From Rhodanobacter sp. (lineage in GTDB: Bacteria > Pseudomonadota > Gammaproteobacteria > Xanthomonadales > Rhodanobacteraceae): a DNA stretch of 64,000 nt. The stretch lies in contig JANJTA010000004.1 in assembly GCA_024711345.1 (NCBI GenBank), positions 1 through 64,000 of the forward strand, in the 5' to 3' direction. The notes under the pieces are model-generated. The model worked only from the letters and a program-made list of their open reading frames with translations, was not told the DNA's origin and did no database searches. The first letter of the stretch is position 1, and each line of letters starts with the position of its first letter. Below, piece by piece: positions 54,162-63,622 of this stretch. Both the position numbers and the translations under genes were made by a program.

Positions 54162-54365
54162 TGCGTCTGCGTCCTGCCGTCTCGGCGATGGGGAGCGGCG
54201 AAACCACCCCGCTGGCGACCGCCCGGCCGGCGGAGGCAGGCGGTTTTGCTGAATCGGGGCCGATTTCACACCGGCGCCGGCACCCGGTCAAGCAAGCGCG
54301 TCACATCTCGCAATCACGGCGGCGGAACGGTATGGTTCAGGCCTCACCACCACGCCCGTACGCCC

Positions 54366-56423
54366 ATGTTCGAAGGATTGCGATTCAACCACTGGAAGAC
54401 CAGCGAGGGCGATGACGGCGTTGTCACGCTGACCCTCGACCGCGCCGGCAGCGGCGTCAACGCGATCTCCCGCGCGGTGCTGGACGAGCTGGAGCAGATC
54501 GTCGAGCGGCTGGCGATCGAGAAGCCGGCCGGCGTCATCGTGCATTCGGCGAAGCCCGCGGGCTTCGCCGTCGGCGCGGACATCAAGGAGTTCGTCGAGT
54601 ACGCCAGGCACGACAGCGTGCTGGAGAACATCGAGCACGGCCAGCGCGTCTACGAGGCGCTGGCGCGGTTGCCGTGCCCGACCGTGGCGGCCGTGCACGG
54701 CGCCTGCATGGGCGGCGGCACCGAGCTGATCCTGGCCTGCCGCCAGCGCATCGCCGCCGACGACGAGAAGACGAAGATCGCCCTGCCCGAGGTGATGCTG
54801 GGCATCCATCCCGGTTGGGGCGGCACCGCGCGCCTGCCACGGCTGATCGGCGCCACCGAGGCACTCCCCGTGATGCTGACCGGCAAGTCGCTGTCGGCGA
54901 AGCGTGCGCTGGGCCTGGGCGTGGTCGACCGGCTGGCCCGCCCCGACGAGTTGCTCGCCGAAGCGAAACTGCTGCTGCGCCACCCCGCCGCGCGTCCGTT
55001 CGCCCGCCGCGCCAAGGCATGGGCCAGCAACACCTGGCTGGCCCGGCAGATCCTGGCGCCGATGGTGTCCAGGCAGACCGCCGCGAAGGTGCGCAAGGAA
55101 CACTACCCTGCGCCGTTCGCGATGATCGACGTGTGGCAGCGCGGCGGCGCATCCATCCAGCAGCGGCTGAAGGTGGAGGCGCGCTCGGTGGCGAAGCTGG
55201 CGCAGACGCCGACCGCACAGAACCTGATCCGCATTTTCTTCCTGCAGGAGCGGCTGAAGGGCCAGGGCAGCGGCACCGAGCACGGCGTCAAGCACGTGCA
55301 TGTGGTCGGCGCCGGCGTGATGGGCGGCGACATTGCCGCCTGGGCGGCGTTCAAGGGTTTCGAGGTGAGCCTGCAGGATCGCGAGATGAAATTCGTCCAG
55401 CCCGCGCTGGATCGCGCCCGCCAGCTCTACGAGAAGAAGCTGAAGGCACCGGAGCAGGTCGAGGCCGCGATGCGCCGCCTGCGTGCGGACGTCGAGGGCA
55501 GCGGCGTGGCCTCGGCCGATCTGGCGATCGAGGCGATCTACGAGAACGCCCGCGCCAAGGAAGCGCTCTACGCCAGCATCGAGCCGCGGTTCCGCGCCGA
55601 CGAGATCCTCGCCAGCAATACCTCGAGCATCCCGCTGGACGAGCTGCGCAAGAACCTGAAGGCGCCGCAACGCTTCCTCGGCCTGCACTTCTTCAACCCG
55701 GTGGCACAGATGCCGCTGGTCGAGGTGGTTCGCCACGACCAGCTCGACCCGGCGATCGAGAAGCGCGCGCTGGCGTTCTGCAAGGCCATCGGCAAGCTGC
55801 CGGTGGCGGTCAAGGGCACGCCGGGCTTCCTGGTCAACCGCATCCTGATGCCCTACCTGCTGGAAGCGTTGCGGCTGTACAGCGAAGGCGTGCCCGGTCC
55901 GGTGCTGGACCGCGAGGCGAAGAAGTTCGGCATGCCGATGGGGCCGATCGAGCTGGCCGACACGGTGGGGCTGGACGTGTGTGCCTCGGTCGGCAAGGAA
56001 CTGGCGCCGTTCCTGGGGCTGGAGCTGCCGCCGGGGCTGGAGGAGAAACTCGCCGCCGGCAAGCGCGGCAAGAAGGACGGCCAGGGCCTGTACGTGTGGC
56101 AGGACGGCAAGCCGGAGAAACCCGAAATCGACAAGGAATACGTGACGCCGCCGGACGTGCAGGAACGGATGATCCTGCCGATGGTCAACGAGGCGGTCGC
56201 CTGCCTCGCCGACGGCGTGGTCGACGACGCCGACCTGCTCGATGCGGGGGTGATTTTCGGTACCGGCTTCGCCCCGTTCCGCGGCGGCCCGATCCGGTAC
56301 GCGCGCAGCGAAGGCGCGGGCAAGCTCAAGGCCAGGCTCGAACAGCTGGCGCAGCGCTACGGCGACCGCTTCCGGCCGAAGAACGGCTGGGATCTTCCGG
56401 CACTGGCGCCGGGCAACGAGTAG
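54366..56423 (+). CDS. fadJ: FadB/FadJ-like fatty-acid oxidation enzyme (hydratase + dehydrogenase)
   Basis: A 685-residue bifunctional enzyme. The N-terminal enoyl-CoA hydratase (about 1-190) has the oxyanion residues in FAVGADIKEF and HGACMGGGTELILAC, and the catalytic glutamates in GTELIL and LPEVMLGIHPGWGG. The 3-hydroxyacyl-CoA dehydrogenase part begins near residue 310 with VVGAGVMGGDIAAW; its catalytic His is in GLHFFNPVAQMPLVE. A C-terminal dehydrogenase domain ends with GTGFAPFRGGPIRYA. It carries out hydration and oxidation in beta-oxidation; the thiolase partner is not in the window. The symbol is by resemblance. Confidence 0.92.
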   Translation: MFEGLRFNHWKTSEGDDGVVTLTLDRAGSGVNAISRAVLDELEQIVERLAIEKPAGVIVHSAKPAGFAVGADIKEFVEYARHDSVLENIEHGQRVYEALARLPCPTVAAVHGACMGGGTELILACRQRIAADDEKTKIALPEVMLGIHPGWGGTARLPRLIGATEALPVMLTGKSLSAKRALGLGVVDRLARPDELLAEAKLLLRHPAARPFARRAKAWASNTWLARQILAPMVSRQTAAKVRKEHYPAPFAMIDVWQRGGASIQQRLKVEARSVAKLAQTPTAQNLIRIFFLQERLKGQGSGTEHGVKHVHVVGAGVMGGDIAAWAAFKGFEVSLQDREMKFVQPALDRARQLYEKKLKAPEQVEAAMRRLRADVEGSGVASADLAIEAIYENARAKEALYASIEPRFRADEILASNTSSIPLDELRKNLKAPQRFLGLHFFNPVAQMPLVEVVRHDQLDPAIEKRALAFCKAIGKLPVAVKGTPGFLVNRILMPYLLEALRLYSEGVPGPVLDREAKKFGMPMGPIELADTVGLDVCASVGKELAPFLGLELPPGLEEKLAAGKRGKKDGQGLYVWQDGKPEKPEIDKEYVTPPDVQERMILPMVNEAVACLADGVVDDADLLDAGVIFGTGFAPFRGGPIRYARSEGAGKLKARLEQLAQRYGDRFRPKNGWDLPALAPGNE

Positions 56424-56469
56424 CGCGCCGCAGGCATGGAGAGGCGGCGCCAGGCCGTCTCCCGCCGGT

Positions 56470-57039
56470 TCACCACATCAGGTCGTCGGGCACGCCATCC
56501 TCGCCCGCAGCGGCAGCGGCCGGATCAACCAGCAATGCCAGCAGGTGCGGGTCGATCTCGCGTACCTGCTCGGCAACTTCGCGGCTGACCAGCAGGTAGC
56601 GGCCGCCATGCTGCACCACGCCCAGTTCGCCGGCGTTGAGCGCCGCCAGTTGCGCGGCATCCACGTGCACGCGGCGGATCTTGCCGGCGTACTCGAAATT
56701 GCGCGGGTGGTCGGCCTCGGCCTGGTTAAGCGCCTTGCCTTCGAGCAGCCGCTGGATCTGCTGCTTGCGCTCGCGCCGCAAGCGGGCCTGTTCGGCGGCC
56801 TCGCGTTCGATCCGCTGGCGTTCGCGTGCCTCGGTCTGCGCGCGCAGCGCATACGCCTTGGCCAGGTCGATGTCCTGCCGGCTCTGCGCCGACGGCCCCG
56901 CGGCCGGCCCCTTGCCGCTCTTGCGCGCTGGCTTGCCGGGCGACGGCGCAAGCGACCGCGCCGGCGTGCGCGCGCGGTCCTGCTGGACCTGTTTGACGAT
57001 GCCGCTCTTGAGCAGTTGATCGCGCAGGGAATCGGCCAT
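56470..57039 (-). CDS. DUF2058 (YaiL-like) protein
   Basis: A 189-residue soluble protein of the DUF2058 family. It opens DSLRDQLLKSGIVKQ, the family signature, and continues with a Pro/Lys-rich linker. A coiled coil of alternating Arg and Glu covers about residues 60-100 (ARERQRIEREAAEQARLRRERKQQ). The C-terminal domain has NFEYAGKIRRVHVDAAQLAALNAGELGVVQHGGRYLLV. It resembles nucleoprotein/polynucleotide-associated YaiL; the function is unknown. The start is the ATG at 57039. It is the last gene of the ugd-slyX-DUF2058 run. Confidence 0.9.
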   Translation of the reverse strand: MADSLRDQLLKSGIVKQVQQDRARTPARSLAPSPGKPARKSGKGPAAGPSAQSRQDIDLAKAYALRAQTEARERQRIEREAAEQARLRRERKQQIQRLLEGKALNQAEADHPRNFEYAGKIRRVHVDAAQLAALNAGELGVVQHGGRYLLVSREVAEQVREIDPHLLALLVDPAAAAAGEDGVPDDLMW

Positions 57040-57078
57040 GCGGGGGTAGTCCGTGATCGACGGTGGAAATGGATGGGC

Positions 57079-57303
57079 TCAGTAATGCGGCGGCGGCGGT
57101 TCGTTGTGCGGATCGTCGCCCTGGGCGATGCGCATCGACGCCATCTCGCCGCGCAGGTCGTGCAGTGCACGTTCCAATGCGGCGATCCGCTGCGACTGGT
57201 CGGCGTCGGCCGTGGTCAGTGCCTGCACCGCCTCGTCGATGAAGGTCAGCTTGACCTCCATCTCGTCGAGCCGGCGGGCGAGCGTTTCGTCCGGGCCGTT
57301 CAT
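57079..57303 (-). CDS. slyX: SlyX family protein
   Basis: A 74-residue coiled-coil protein of the SlyX family: [41 protein letters not shown], ending in the characteristic proline-rich tail NEPPPPHY. The function is unknown. The ATG at 57303 overlaps the ugd stop by 4 bp, so it is translationally coupled to ugd. Confidence 0.93.
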   Translation of the reverse strand: MNGPDETLARRLDEMEVKLTFIDEAVQALTTADADQSQRIAALERALHDLRGEMASMRIAQGDDPHNEPPPPHY

Positions 57304-58646
57304 CGCGGCGCCTGCAGGCTGCGGCCGCGGCCGATGCCGTAGTAGGCCAGGCCCGCCTCCTCCACCGCGGCCGGGTCGTACAGGTTGCGGCCATCGAAGA
57401 TGGCCGGCACCGCCAATGCGGCACGGAGTGCCGCAAGATCGGGACTGCGGAACGCTTTCCATTCGGTGACCACCGCCAGCACGTCGGCGCCCTGCACGGC
57501 ATCCATGGCGTGTTCGCACAGCACCAGATCGGCGCGCTCGCCGTACAGGCGCCGGGCTTCGTCACGCGCTTCCGGATCGAACGCGCGCACCTTCGCGCCG
57601 GCTTCCCACAGCTGCTCCATCAGGCGCCGGCTGGAGGCCTCGCGCATGTCGTCGGTATTCGGCTTGAACGCCAAGCCCCACAGCGCAATCGTGCGGCCAG
57701 CCAGCTGGCCGCCGAAATGCCGCGAGATCAGCTCGAACAGCTTGCCCTTCTGCTGCCGGTTGACCGCCTCGACCGCACCGAGCAGGCGCGCCTCGTAGCC
57801 GTACGCGTGCGCGGTGCGCTCCAGCGCTTGCACGTCCTTGGGAAAGCACGAGCCGCCGTAACCGGCACCCGGGTAGATGAAGCTGTAGCCGATGCGCGGG
57901 TCCGAGCCGATGCCCTGGCGCACCAGCTCCACGTCGGCGCCCACCCGCTCGGCGATGTTCGCGATCTCGTTCATGAAGCTGATCTTGGTCGCCAGCATCG
58001 CGTTGGCGGCGTACTTGGTCAGCTCGGCCGAGCGCTCGTCCATCACCACCATGCGGTCGTGGTTGCGGTTGAACGGCGCGTACAGCTTGCGCAGCAACGC
58101 CACCGCGCGCGTGCTGGAGGCGCCCACCACGATGCGGTCCGGGCGCAGGCAGTCTTCCACTGCCGCGCCTTCCTTCAGGAACTCCGGGTTCGACACCACG
58201 TCGAACTCCACCGCGACCTGACGCGCCGCCAGTTCGGCCGCCACGGCCTCGCGCACGCGGTCGGCCGTGCCCACCGGCACGGTCGACTTGTTCACCACCA
58301 CGGTGTAACGCTGCAGGTGCCGGCCGATGGTGGCGGCCACCTTCTGCACGTACTGCAGGTCGGCGCTGCCGTCCTCGTCCGGCGGCGTGCCGACGGCGAT
58401 GAAGATCAGCTCGCCGTGGGCGATCGCCGGCGCCGCCTCGGTGGTGAAATCGAGCCGGCCGCTGGCGTGGTTGCTTTGCACGATCGCTTCCAGGCCTGGC
58501 TCGTAGATCGGGATCTCGCCGCGCTTCAGCCGCTCGACCTTGCTGGCGTCGATGTCGACGCAGACCACGTGGTTGCCCATCTCGGCCAGGCAGGCACCGG
58601 TGACCAGGCCGACATAACCGGTACCGAAAATGGTGACTTTCATCAT
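57300..58646 (-). CDS. ugd: UDP-glucose 6-dehydrogenase
   Basis: A 448-residue enzyme that oxidises UDP-glucose to UDP-glucuronate with two NAD+, feeding exopolysaccharide and lipopolysaccharide sugars. The Rossmann motif is [13 protein letters not shown]; substrate-binding residues are in [24 protein letters not shown]; the catalytic Cys is in [17 protein letters not shown]; and [16 protein letters not shown] is the family signature. Two adjacent ATGs are possible (58646 and 58643). It is followed by slyX with a 4-bp overlap. Confidence 0.97.
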   Translation of the reverse strand: MMKVTIFGTGYVGLVTGACLAEMGNHVVCVDIDASKVERLKRGEIPIYEPGLEAIVQSNHASGRLDFTTEAAPAIAHGELIFIAVGTPPDEDGSADLQYVQKVAATIGRHLQRYTVVVNKSTVPVGTADRVREAVAAELAARQVAVEFDVVSNPEFLKEGAAVEDCLRPDRIVVGASSTRAVALLRKLYAPFNRNHDRMVVMDERSAELTKYAANAMLATKISFMNEIANIAERVGADVELVRQGIGSDPRIGYSFIYPGAGYGGSCFPKDVQALERTAHAYGYEARLLGAVEAVNRQQKGKLFELISRHFGGQLAGRTIALWGLAFKPNTDDMREASSRRLMEQLWEAGAKVRAFDPEARDEARRLYGERADLVLCEHAMDAVQGADVLAVVTEWKAFRSPDLAALRAALAVPAIFDGRNLYDPAAVEEAGLAYYGIGRGRSLQAPR

Positions 58647-58723
58647 CGCTGCAGCAATCCCTTGAAAATCCAGCCGTCTATTCTAGCCGCTCGCACGCGC
58701 CAGGCGGCAGCACGTGCGCCGGC

Positions 58724-58760
58724 AAAAAAAGGAAGGGCGCGAATCGCTTCGCGCCCTTCC
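58724..58760 (-). terminator. Strong Rho-independent terminator of the FKBP gene
   Basis: GGAAGGGCGCGAA and TTCGCGCCCTTCC (58731-58760) form a perfect 13-bp stem with a 4-base loop. On the minus strand seven T follow. It lies just after the FKBP gene and before ugd. Confidence 0.93.
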
Positions 58761-58797
58761 GCTGGATCGCCACCGCCAGGCGGCGGTGGAACTTCGC

Positions 58798-59544
58798 TTA
58801 CTTGCCGGCCGGGGCACTCGCCGGCGTCGGGCCGGTCTTGACCAGGGTCACGTCGAAGATCAGCGTGGCATTCGGCGGCATCGGCGGCTGCGGCTCGGCG
58901 CCATAGGCCAGCGCCGCCGGGATGAACAGCTTGTAATGGCCGCCCACCTGCATCAGCTGCAGGCCTTCGCGGAAGCCCGGGATCACGCCAGCCAGCGGAA
59001 TCTTGGCCGCGCCCGGCGGGTTGTGCTTGGCGGAGGCGTCGAACACCTGGCCATCGACGAAGCTGCCGGTGTAGTTGATCTCGACCGTGTCGTTCGGGCC
59101 CGGACGGGCGCCGGTACCCTGGCTGAGCACCTGATACTGCAGGCCCGAGGCAGTGGTCTTCACCCCCGGCGCGGTCTTGTTCTTGGCCAGGAAGGCGTCG
59201 CCCTCGGCCTTGTTCTTGGCCGCCAGCTTGGTCATCTCGGCCTGGTACTTGGCCTGGATCTTGGCCATGAAGGCTTCGTGCACCTGCTTGGCCTCGGCCT
59301 CGCTCATGGTCGGCTTCTGGCCGGACAGCGCCGCCTTCACCGCATTGGCCACGGCGTTCGGGTCCAGTTCGTCGCGCATGATCGGCGGAACCTGGGAAGC
59401 AATCTCCCAACCCACCACATAGCTGGCCTTCGCCTTGTCGACGGTACCGGCCGCGCCAGCGGTCTGGGCGACAGCGCCGGCCGTCATGCCCAGCGCCACG
59501 GCCATGGCGACCGCCGTCAGCGTGGGACGCAGAAAGTGCTTCAT
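58798..59544 (-). CDS. fkpA: Periplasmic FKBP-type peptidyl-prolyl isomerase (FkpA/Mip-like)
   Basis: A 248-residue folding catalyst. A signal peptide is present (LTAVAMAVALGMTAGAVA, about 9-26). The N-terminal dimerisation part contains YVVGWEIASQVPP and a long charged helix (QVHEAFMAKIQAKYQAEMTKLAAKNKAEGDAFLAKN). The C-terminal FKBP domain has SGLQYQVLSQGTG, VEINYTGSFVDGQVFDAS, VIPGFREGLQLMQVGG and LAYGAEPQPPMPPNATLIFDVTL, with the active-site aromatic and acidic residues in place. GGGAG stands before the ATG at 59544. The symbol follows the FkpA/Mip architecture. Confidence 0.93.
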   Translation of the reverse strand: MKHFLRPTLTAVAMAVALGMTAGAVAQTAGAAGTVDKAKASYVVGWEIASQVPPIMRDELDPNAVANAVKAALSGQKPTMSEAEAKQVHEAFMAKIQAKYQAEMTKLAAKNKAEGDAFLAKNKTAPGVKTTASGLQYQVLSQGTGARPGPNDTVEINYTGSFVDGQVFDASAKHNPPGAAKIPLAGVIPGFREGLQLMQVGGHYKLFIPAALAYGAEPQPPMPPNATLIFDVTLVKTGPTPASAPAGK

Positions 59545-59704
59545 TCGTAACTCCCTCATTTATGGATGTGCCGGCATTGCCGTCCGAGCCCCTCCGATGG
59601 AGGCGGGCCCCGCATTGTGCGGCGCCTGTCCGGTCTTGGCAACGAGTCCGGGGTGTGACCGTCAGTCGGGATAAAGGTTCCACCTTCCCGGGCGTCCGCA
59701 CCCC

Positions 59705-61471
59705 TCAGTCCGCGCCGTCCCCGGGCGGCGCGGGCCTTTCCAGGGTCTCCTTCAGTGCTGCCTGCAGGCGCGCATGCACCTTCACCAGGCCGCGCCAGAG
59801 CACCACCGCCGCCAGCACGCCCAGCACGAGCAGGGACAGCGCGACCCCGCGGGGTGGCAGGATGGCCGAACTGAGCGCGCTCACCAGCAACGCCAGCGCC
59901 AGCAACGTGGCCAGCGGAATGACCCGCGCCAGCACGTTGCGGATCGCCTGGGTGTAGGCGCCGGCAAACCGTTCGCGGATGCCGATCTCCGCCAGCAGCA
60001 TGCCCAGTGCCCCCGCCTTGCGGTAGACCGCAATCAGCATGGGCAGGGACAGGAACAGCGCGCCGGCCCAGATCAGCGTGTGGCGCAGCTCGCGGTCGAT
60101 GCCCAGCATCGAGAACCAGCTCCAGTTGTGCGCATTGACGTAGGCGCCGATCACGAACAACGCCACCACCAGCAACACGTTGATGCCGATATGCCACAGC
60201 AGGCGGCGGAACATGGCGGCGATCGCCGCGTTTTCGTCGACCGGCTTGAGGTTTTCCAGCCAGCCGCTGTAGCTGGTCGCCAGCAGCCTGAACGAACGCG
60301 GCGTCAGCCGATGCAGGCCATCGGCCAGAGCGTCGGCGGAACGACTCAGGTAGGGCGAGGCGGCCATGCACAGCACCGAGACCGCCACCGCGATCGGATA
60401 GATGAAATCGCTGATCACGCCAAGCGAAAGCCCCAGCGTGGCGATGACGAAAGAGAACTCGCCGATCTGCGCCATGCCCAGGCCCGCACGCAGCGCCGTG
60501 CGCGGTTCGTGCCCGATCATGAAGACACCCAGGCCGCACGTCAGGGTCTTGCCGACAATGACGGCCGCCGCGATCAGCAGCGCCGGCAGCGCGTACTGCA
60601 ACAGCATCGCCGGGTCGATCTTCAGGCCGATCGCCACGAAGAACAGCGCAGCGAACATGTCACGCAGCGGCTCCACCAGGTGCAGCACCCTGTCCACGCT
60701 GCGCGACTCGGCCACCACCGCGCCGGCCAGGAAAGCGCCCAGCGCCATGCTGAAACCCATCCACGCCGCGAACAGGCTGGCGCCGAAACAGATGCCGAGC
60801 ACGCTGACCAGCAGCGTTTCGTCGCGATCGAAACCGGCCAGGTAATCCACCAGCCGCGGCAGCAACAGCAAGCCCAGGATCATCCCGACGATCACGAACA
60901 GGCCCAGGTGGCCGACCAGCGCAAACGCGGTTTCCGCCTGCACCGAACCGCCGATCGCCACCGCGGTGAGCAAGGTCAGCATGACGATGGCCAGCATGTC
61001 CTCGGCCACCAGCAGCCCGACCACCAGTCGGGCAAACGTCCGATGCCGCTGGCCACTCTCCGTTAGCGCGCGCGTCGCCACCATGGTGGAGGACAGCGAA
61101 ATGATCGCGCCGAGAAAGAGCGCGTCCTTGCCGCTCCAGCCGAACAGGCCGCCGATGCCGTAGCCGATCCACAGCATCAGCCCGACCTCGGCCACGGCCG
61201 CGACCAGCACGCCGACGCCGACCCCGCGCAGCTTGCGCACGCTGAACTCGAGACCCAGCGTGAACATCAGCAGCACCACGCCGAGATTGGAGATGTCGTC
61301 GATCGCGCGCGGATCGCCCACCAGCACGCCCGGCGTGTGTGGCCCGATCAGCACGCCGGCCAGGATGTAGCCCAGCAGCACCGGCTGCCGCATCCGCTGG
61401 AACAGGATCGTGGTGGCGCCGGCCACGATCATCACCACGGCCAGGTCGCGGATGAAACCGATCTCGTGCAT
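59705..61471 (-). CDS. Cation:proton antiporter, Kef/YbaL type without RCK domain
   Basis: A 588-residue inner-membrane protein of the CPA2 family. The first about 385 residues form 11-13 transmembrane helices with the family pieces VLLGYILAGVLIGPHTPG, GVVLLMFTLGLEFS, SLSSTMVATRAL, VVGLLVAEDMLAIVML, GAFLAGAVVAES and GLGMAQIGEFSFVIATLG. A further cluster of helices (about 420-570) follows in place of the usual cytosolic TrkA-N/RCK domain. Glutathione gating as in KefB/KefC is therefore not expected. Potassium or sodium/proton exchange is inferred. The tRNA operon lies upstream on the opposite strand. Confidence 0.9.
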   Translation of the reverse strand: MHEIGFIRDLAVVMIVAGATTILFQRMRQPVLLGYILAGVLIGPHTPGVLVGDPRAIDDISNLGVVLLMFTLGLEFSVRKLRGVGVGVLVAAVAEVGLMLWIGYGIGGLFGWSGKDALFLGAIISLSSTMVATRALTESGQRHRTFARLVVGLLVAEDMLAIVMLTLLTAVAIGGSVQAETAFALVGHLGLFVIVGMILGLLLLPRLVDYLAGFDRDETLLVSVLGICFGASLFAAWMGFSMALGAFLAGAVVAESRSVDRVLHLVEPLRDMFAALFFVAIGLKIDPAMLLQYALPALLIAAAVIVGKTLTCGLGVFMIGHEPRTALRAGLGMAQIGEFSFVIATLGLSLGVISDFIYPIAVAVSVLCMAASPYLSRSADALADGLHRLTPRSFRLLATSYSGWLENLKPVDENAAIAAMFRRLLWHIGINVLLVVALFVIGAYVNAHNWSWFSMLGIDRELRHTLIWAGALFLSLPMLIAVYRKAGALGMLLAEIGIRERFAGAYTQAIRNVLARVIPLATLLALALLVSALSSAILPPRGVALSLLVLGVLAAVVLWRGLVKVHARLQAALKETLERPAPPGDGAD

Positions 61472-61595
61472 GCATCGACTCTACGTAAGACGGCGCGAAT
61501 CGCTGCAGCTTAAACGAAGCACGACGGCATCCAGCCGGATCGCCGGCCGGGACGATGGCGACGGAGAATTTCGCATCGGGATGCGCAAAAAAGGC

Positions 61596-61624
61596 TTGAC
61601 GGAAATGTTGGCCGCACCTATTCT
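61596..61624 (+). promoter_or_regulatory. Promoter of the tRNA operon
   Basis: TTGACG (61596-61601), 17 bases and TATTCT (61619-61624) form a good housekeeping promoter 18 bases before tRNA-Ala. Confidence 0.75.
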
Positions 61625-61641
61625 TCTCGGCTTCCAGCGGC

Positions 61642-61717
61642 GGGGCCATAGCTCAGCTGGGAGAGCGCCTGCATGGCATGCAGGAGGTCGGCGGTTCGAT
61701 CCCGCCTGGCTCCACCA
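61642..61717 (+). tRNA. tRNA-Ala (GGC)
   Basis: A 76-base cloverleaf. The acceptor arms GGGGCCA and TGGCTCC pair, the anticodon loop ATGGCAT gives GGC, the T-arm has GTTCGAT, and CCA is encoded. It is the first gene of the Ala-Glu-Asp operon. Confidence 0.97.
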
Positions 61718-61783
61718 TTGATTCAGTGCAAGTCCTTTTGCGAGAACCCGCACTTCCATGTGCGGACTTTTCGAAAAAGCAAC

Positions 61784-61859
61784 GTCCCCATCGTCTAGAG
61801 GCCTAGGACATCACCCTTTCACGGTGGCGACCGGGGTTCGAATCCCCGTGGGGACGCCA
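61784..61859 (+). tRNA. tRNA-Glu (TTC)
   Basis: A 76-base tRNA opening GTCCCCATCGTCTAGAGGCC. The anticodon loop CTTTCAC gives TTC, the T-loop is GTTCGAA, and CCA is encoded. A short hairpin lies between it and tRNA-Ala. Confidence 0.97.
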
Positions 61860-61887
61860 AGTTGGCTCGCGGAAAGCGTTGCAATGC

Positions 61888-61964
61888 GGAGTGGTAGTTC
61901 AGTCGGTTAGAATGCTGGCCTGTCACGCCGGAGGTCGCGGGTTCGAGTCCCGTCCACTCCGCCA
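61888..61964 (+). tRNA. tRNA-Asp (GTC)
   Basis: A 77-base tRNA opening GGAGTGGTAGTTCAGTCGGT. The acceptor arms GGAGTGG and CCACTCC pair, the anticodon is GTC in CTGTCAC, and GCCA ends it. A strong terminator follows. Confidence 0.97.
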
Positions 61965-61974
61965 TTTTTCGAGC

Positions 61975-62001
61975 AAAAAGCCCGCCATGTGCGGGCTTTT
62001 T
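61975..62001. terminator. Rho-independent terminator after the tRNA operon
   Basis: AAAAAGCCCGC and GCGGGCTTTTT form an 11-bp stem with a 5-base loop and end in five T. The symmetric A/T tails let it work both for the tRNAs and for the DUF1249 gene on the minus strand. Confidence 0.92.
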
Positions 62002-62069
62002 GCTGTGGAGATGGCTGTGCATTCGTCCGCGAATGCGAAAGTCAAAAACGGCCAGCGCATGGCCACACT

Positions 62070-62558
62070 TCAGACCGGGCTGCCACCTTCCGGCTGTACC
62101 GGTTGCGGCTTCAGCGTGCCAATGGAGTGCCCCTGCTCGGCCAGGTACTCCAGCCAGCGCGACAGGAAGCCGTTCATGCGCAGGCGATGCTGGAACACGG
62201 TATGCGCCGGCGGGAACGGCCCGAGCACCTGCCACAGGTGCCGGCCGGGATGACAATGCAAGGCTTCCGCCACGTGCGCGTCGGTATACATGCGCAACTG
62301 CGCCGATGGCGCGCGCTGGCCGGTGTGCGCATCGACGAAGTCGTAGGTGAGCTCCAGTTCCAGCGTATACGGGTGGCATTCCTGCAGGTGCAGGTGCACG
62401 TCGAGCCCGTCGCCCACCTCGGAGACGTACCGGCCCGGCACCAGCCGCTGCGGCGCGAACAGCCGCGTCAGCCGATGGTAGTTCTCCGCGTACAGCCCCA
62501 TCAGGAACTCGAAGCGTCCGGGCAGCAGGCTGTGGCGATTGTCCAGTACGGCGCTCAT
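62070..62558 (-). CDS. DUF1249 (YqiB-like) protein
   Basis: A 162-residue soluble protein of the DUF1249 family. Landmarks are FLMGLYAENYHRLTRLF near the N-terminus, then VHLHLQECHPYTLELELTYDF, LRMYTDAHVAEALHC and a C-terminal FLSRWLEYLAEQGHSI. The function is unknown. The ATG at 62558 is the likely start. It follows ppsR on the same strand with a 27-bp gap, so the two are probably cotranscribed, and it ends near the tRNA terminator. Confidence 0.92.
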   Translation of the reverse strand: MSAVLDNRHSLLPGRFEFLMGLYAENYHRLTRLFAPQRLVPGRYVSEVGDGLDVHLHLQECHPYTLELELTYDFVDAHTGQRAPSAQLRMYTDAHVAEALHCHPGRHLWQVLGPFPPAHTVFQHRLRMNGFLSRWLEYLAEQGHSIGTLKPQPVQPEGGSPV

Positions 62559-62585
62559 GGCGGGCGCGAAAACTCCTGGCGGCGG

Positions 62586-63401
62586 TCAGAACATGGTCCG
62601 CTCGATACCGAAGCGGTCGAAGATCTTGCTGGCGATCTCCTCGATCGACACATGTGTGGTGTTGAGGCTGGGAATGCCGGCCTGGCGCATCAGCCGGTCG
62701 GCCTGTTCCAGCTCCCAGCGGCACTGCTGCAAGGTGGCGTAGCGACTGCCGGCGCGGCGCTGCTCGCGGATCTGCGCCAGCCGCACCGGGTCGATGGTCA
62801 GCCCGTACAACCGGTCCTGGTACGGGCGCAGGCGCGCCGGCAGTTCGAGTTTCTCGAGGTCCTCGTCGGTCAGCGGATAGTTGGCGGCGCTGACGCCGTA
62901 ATGCAAGGCCATGTACAGGCAGGTCGGCGTCTTGCCCGAGCGCGACACGCCGACCAGGATCAGATCGGCCTCGGCATAGTTCACGTCGATGCCGTCGTCA
63001 TGCGAGAGCGCATAGTTGGTGGCGTTGATGCGCGCTTCGTACTTGTCGAAATCGACCAGGCCGTGCGAGCGGTTCACCAGCCCGGTGCGCTTGGTCCCCA
63101 GCTCGTCCTCCAGCGGACCGATGAACGGCGCGAACACGTCCAGCATCAGCGCGCCGCTGGCGGCCACGATCTCGCACAGCGCGCGGTCCGCCATGGTGTT
63201 GACCACGATCGGCCGCTGCCCGCTCTGCGCGTAGTTGGTCTTGATCCGCAGCGCGGCGGTTTCCGCCTTGTGCGCGTTGTCGGTGAACGGCAGTCGATGC
63301 TTGTCGAACCGCACGCCCTCGAACTGCGCCAGGATGCTGTTGCCAATCGTCTCCGCGGTGATGCCGGTGGAGTCGGAGATGAAGAAAACCGTTCGTTGCA
63401 T
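62586..63401 (-). CDS. ppsR: PEP synthase regulatory protein (kinase/pyrophosphorylase)
   Basis: A 271-residue DUF299 protein that inactivates PEP synthase by ADP-dependent phosphorylation of a threonine and reactivates it by phosphorolysis. The N-terminus RTVFFISDSTGITAETIGNSILAQF is the family signature. The P-loop-like motif is GVSRSGKTPTCLYMA, and YGLTIDPVRLAQIREQRR and LNTTHVSIEEIASKI lie downstream. It is divergent from its target ppsA, a conserved arrangement, with a 221-bp gap between them. Confidence 0.97.
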   Translation of the reverse strand: MQRTVFFISDSTGITAETIGNSILAQFEGVRFDKHRLPFTDNAHKAETAALRIKTNYAQSGQRPIVVNTMADRALCEIVAASGALMLDVFAPFIGPLEDELGTKRTGLVNRSHGLVDFDKYEARINATNYALSHDDGIDVNYAEADLILVGVSRSGKTPTCLYMALHYGVSAANYPLTDEDLEKLELPARLRPYQDRLYGLTIDPVRLAQIREQRRAGSRYATLQQCRWELEQADRLMRQAGIPSLNTTHVSIEEIASKIFDRFGIERTMF

Positions 63402-63622
63402 ACCTGGTCCTGCTCGGGGGAGGCGTTTGGCGGCACCTTAGCGCAAGCGGGAAATCCACCGCCAGCTGACTGGTATGCCGTTGGAATGACATCTGCCGGC
63501 AATGGTCTTCTTGTGCCGCGCACCATCGGCGACGGACAATACCAGTTCTTTGCAACCCGCTCCGGGCCTTCATGGCGCGCCCATTCCACTTATCTGCAGT
63601 GCTTTCCCCTAAGGAGACACCC

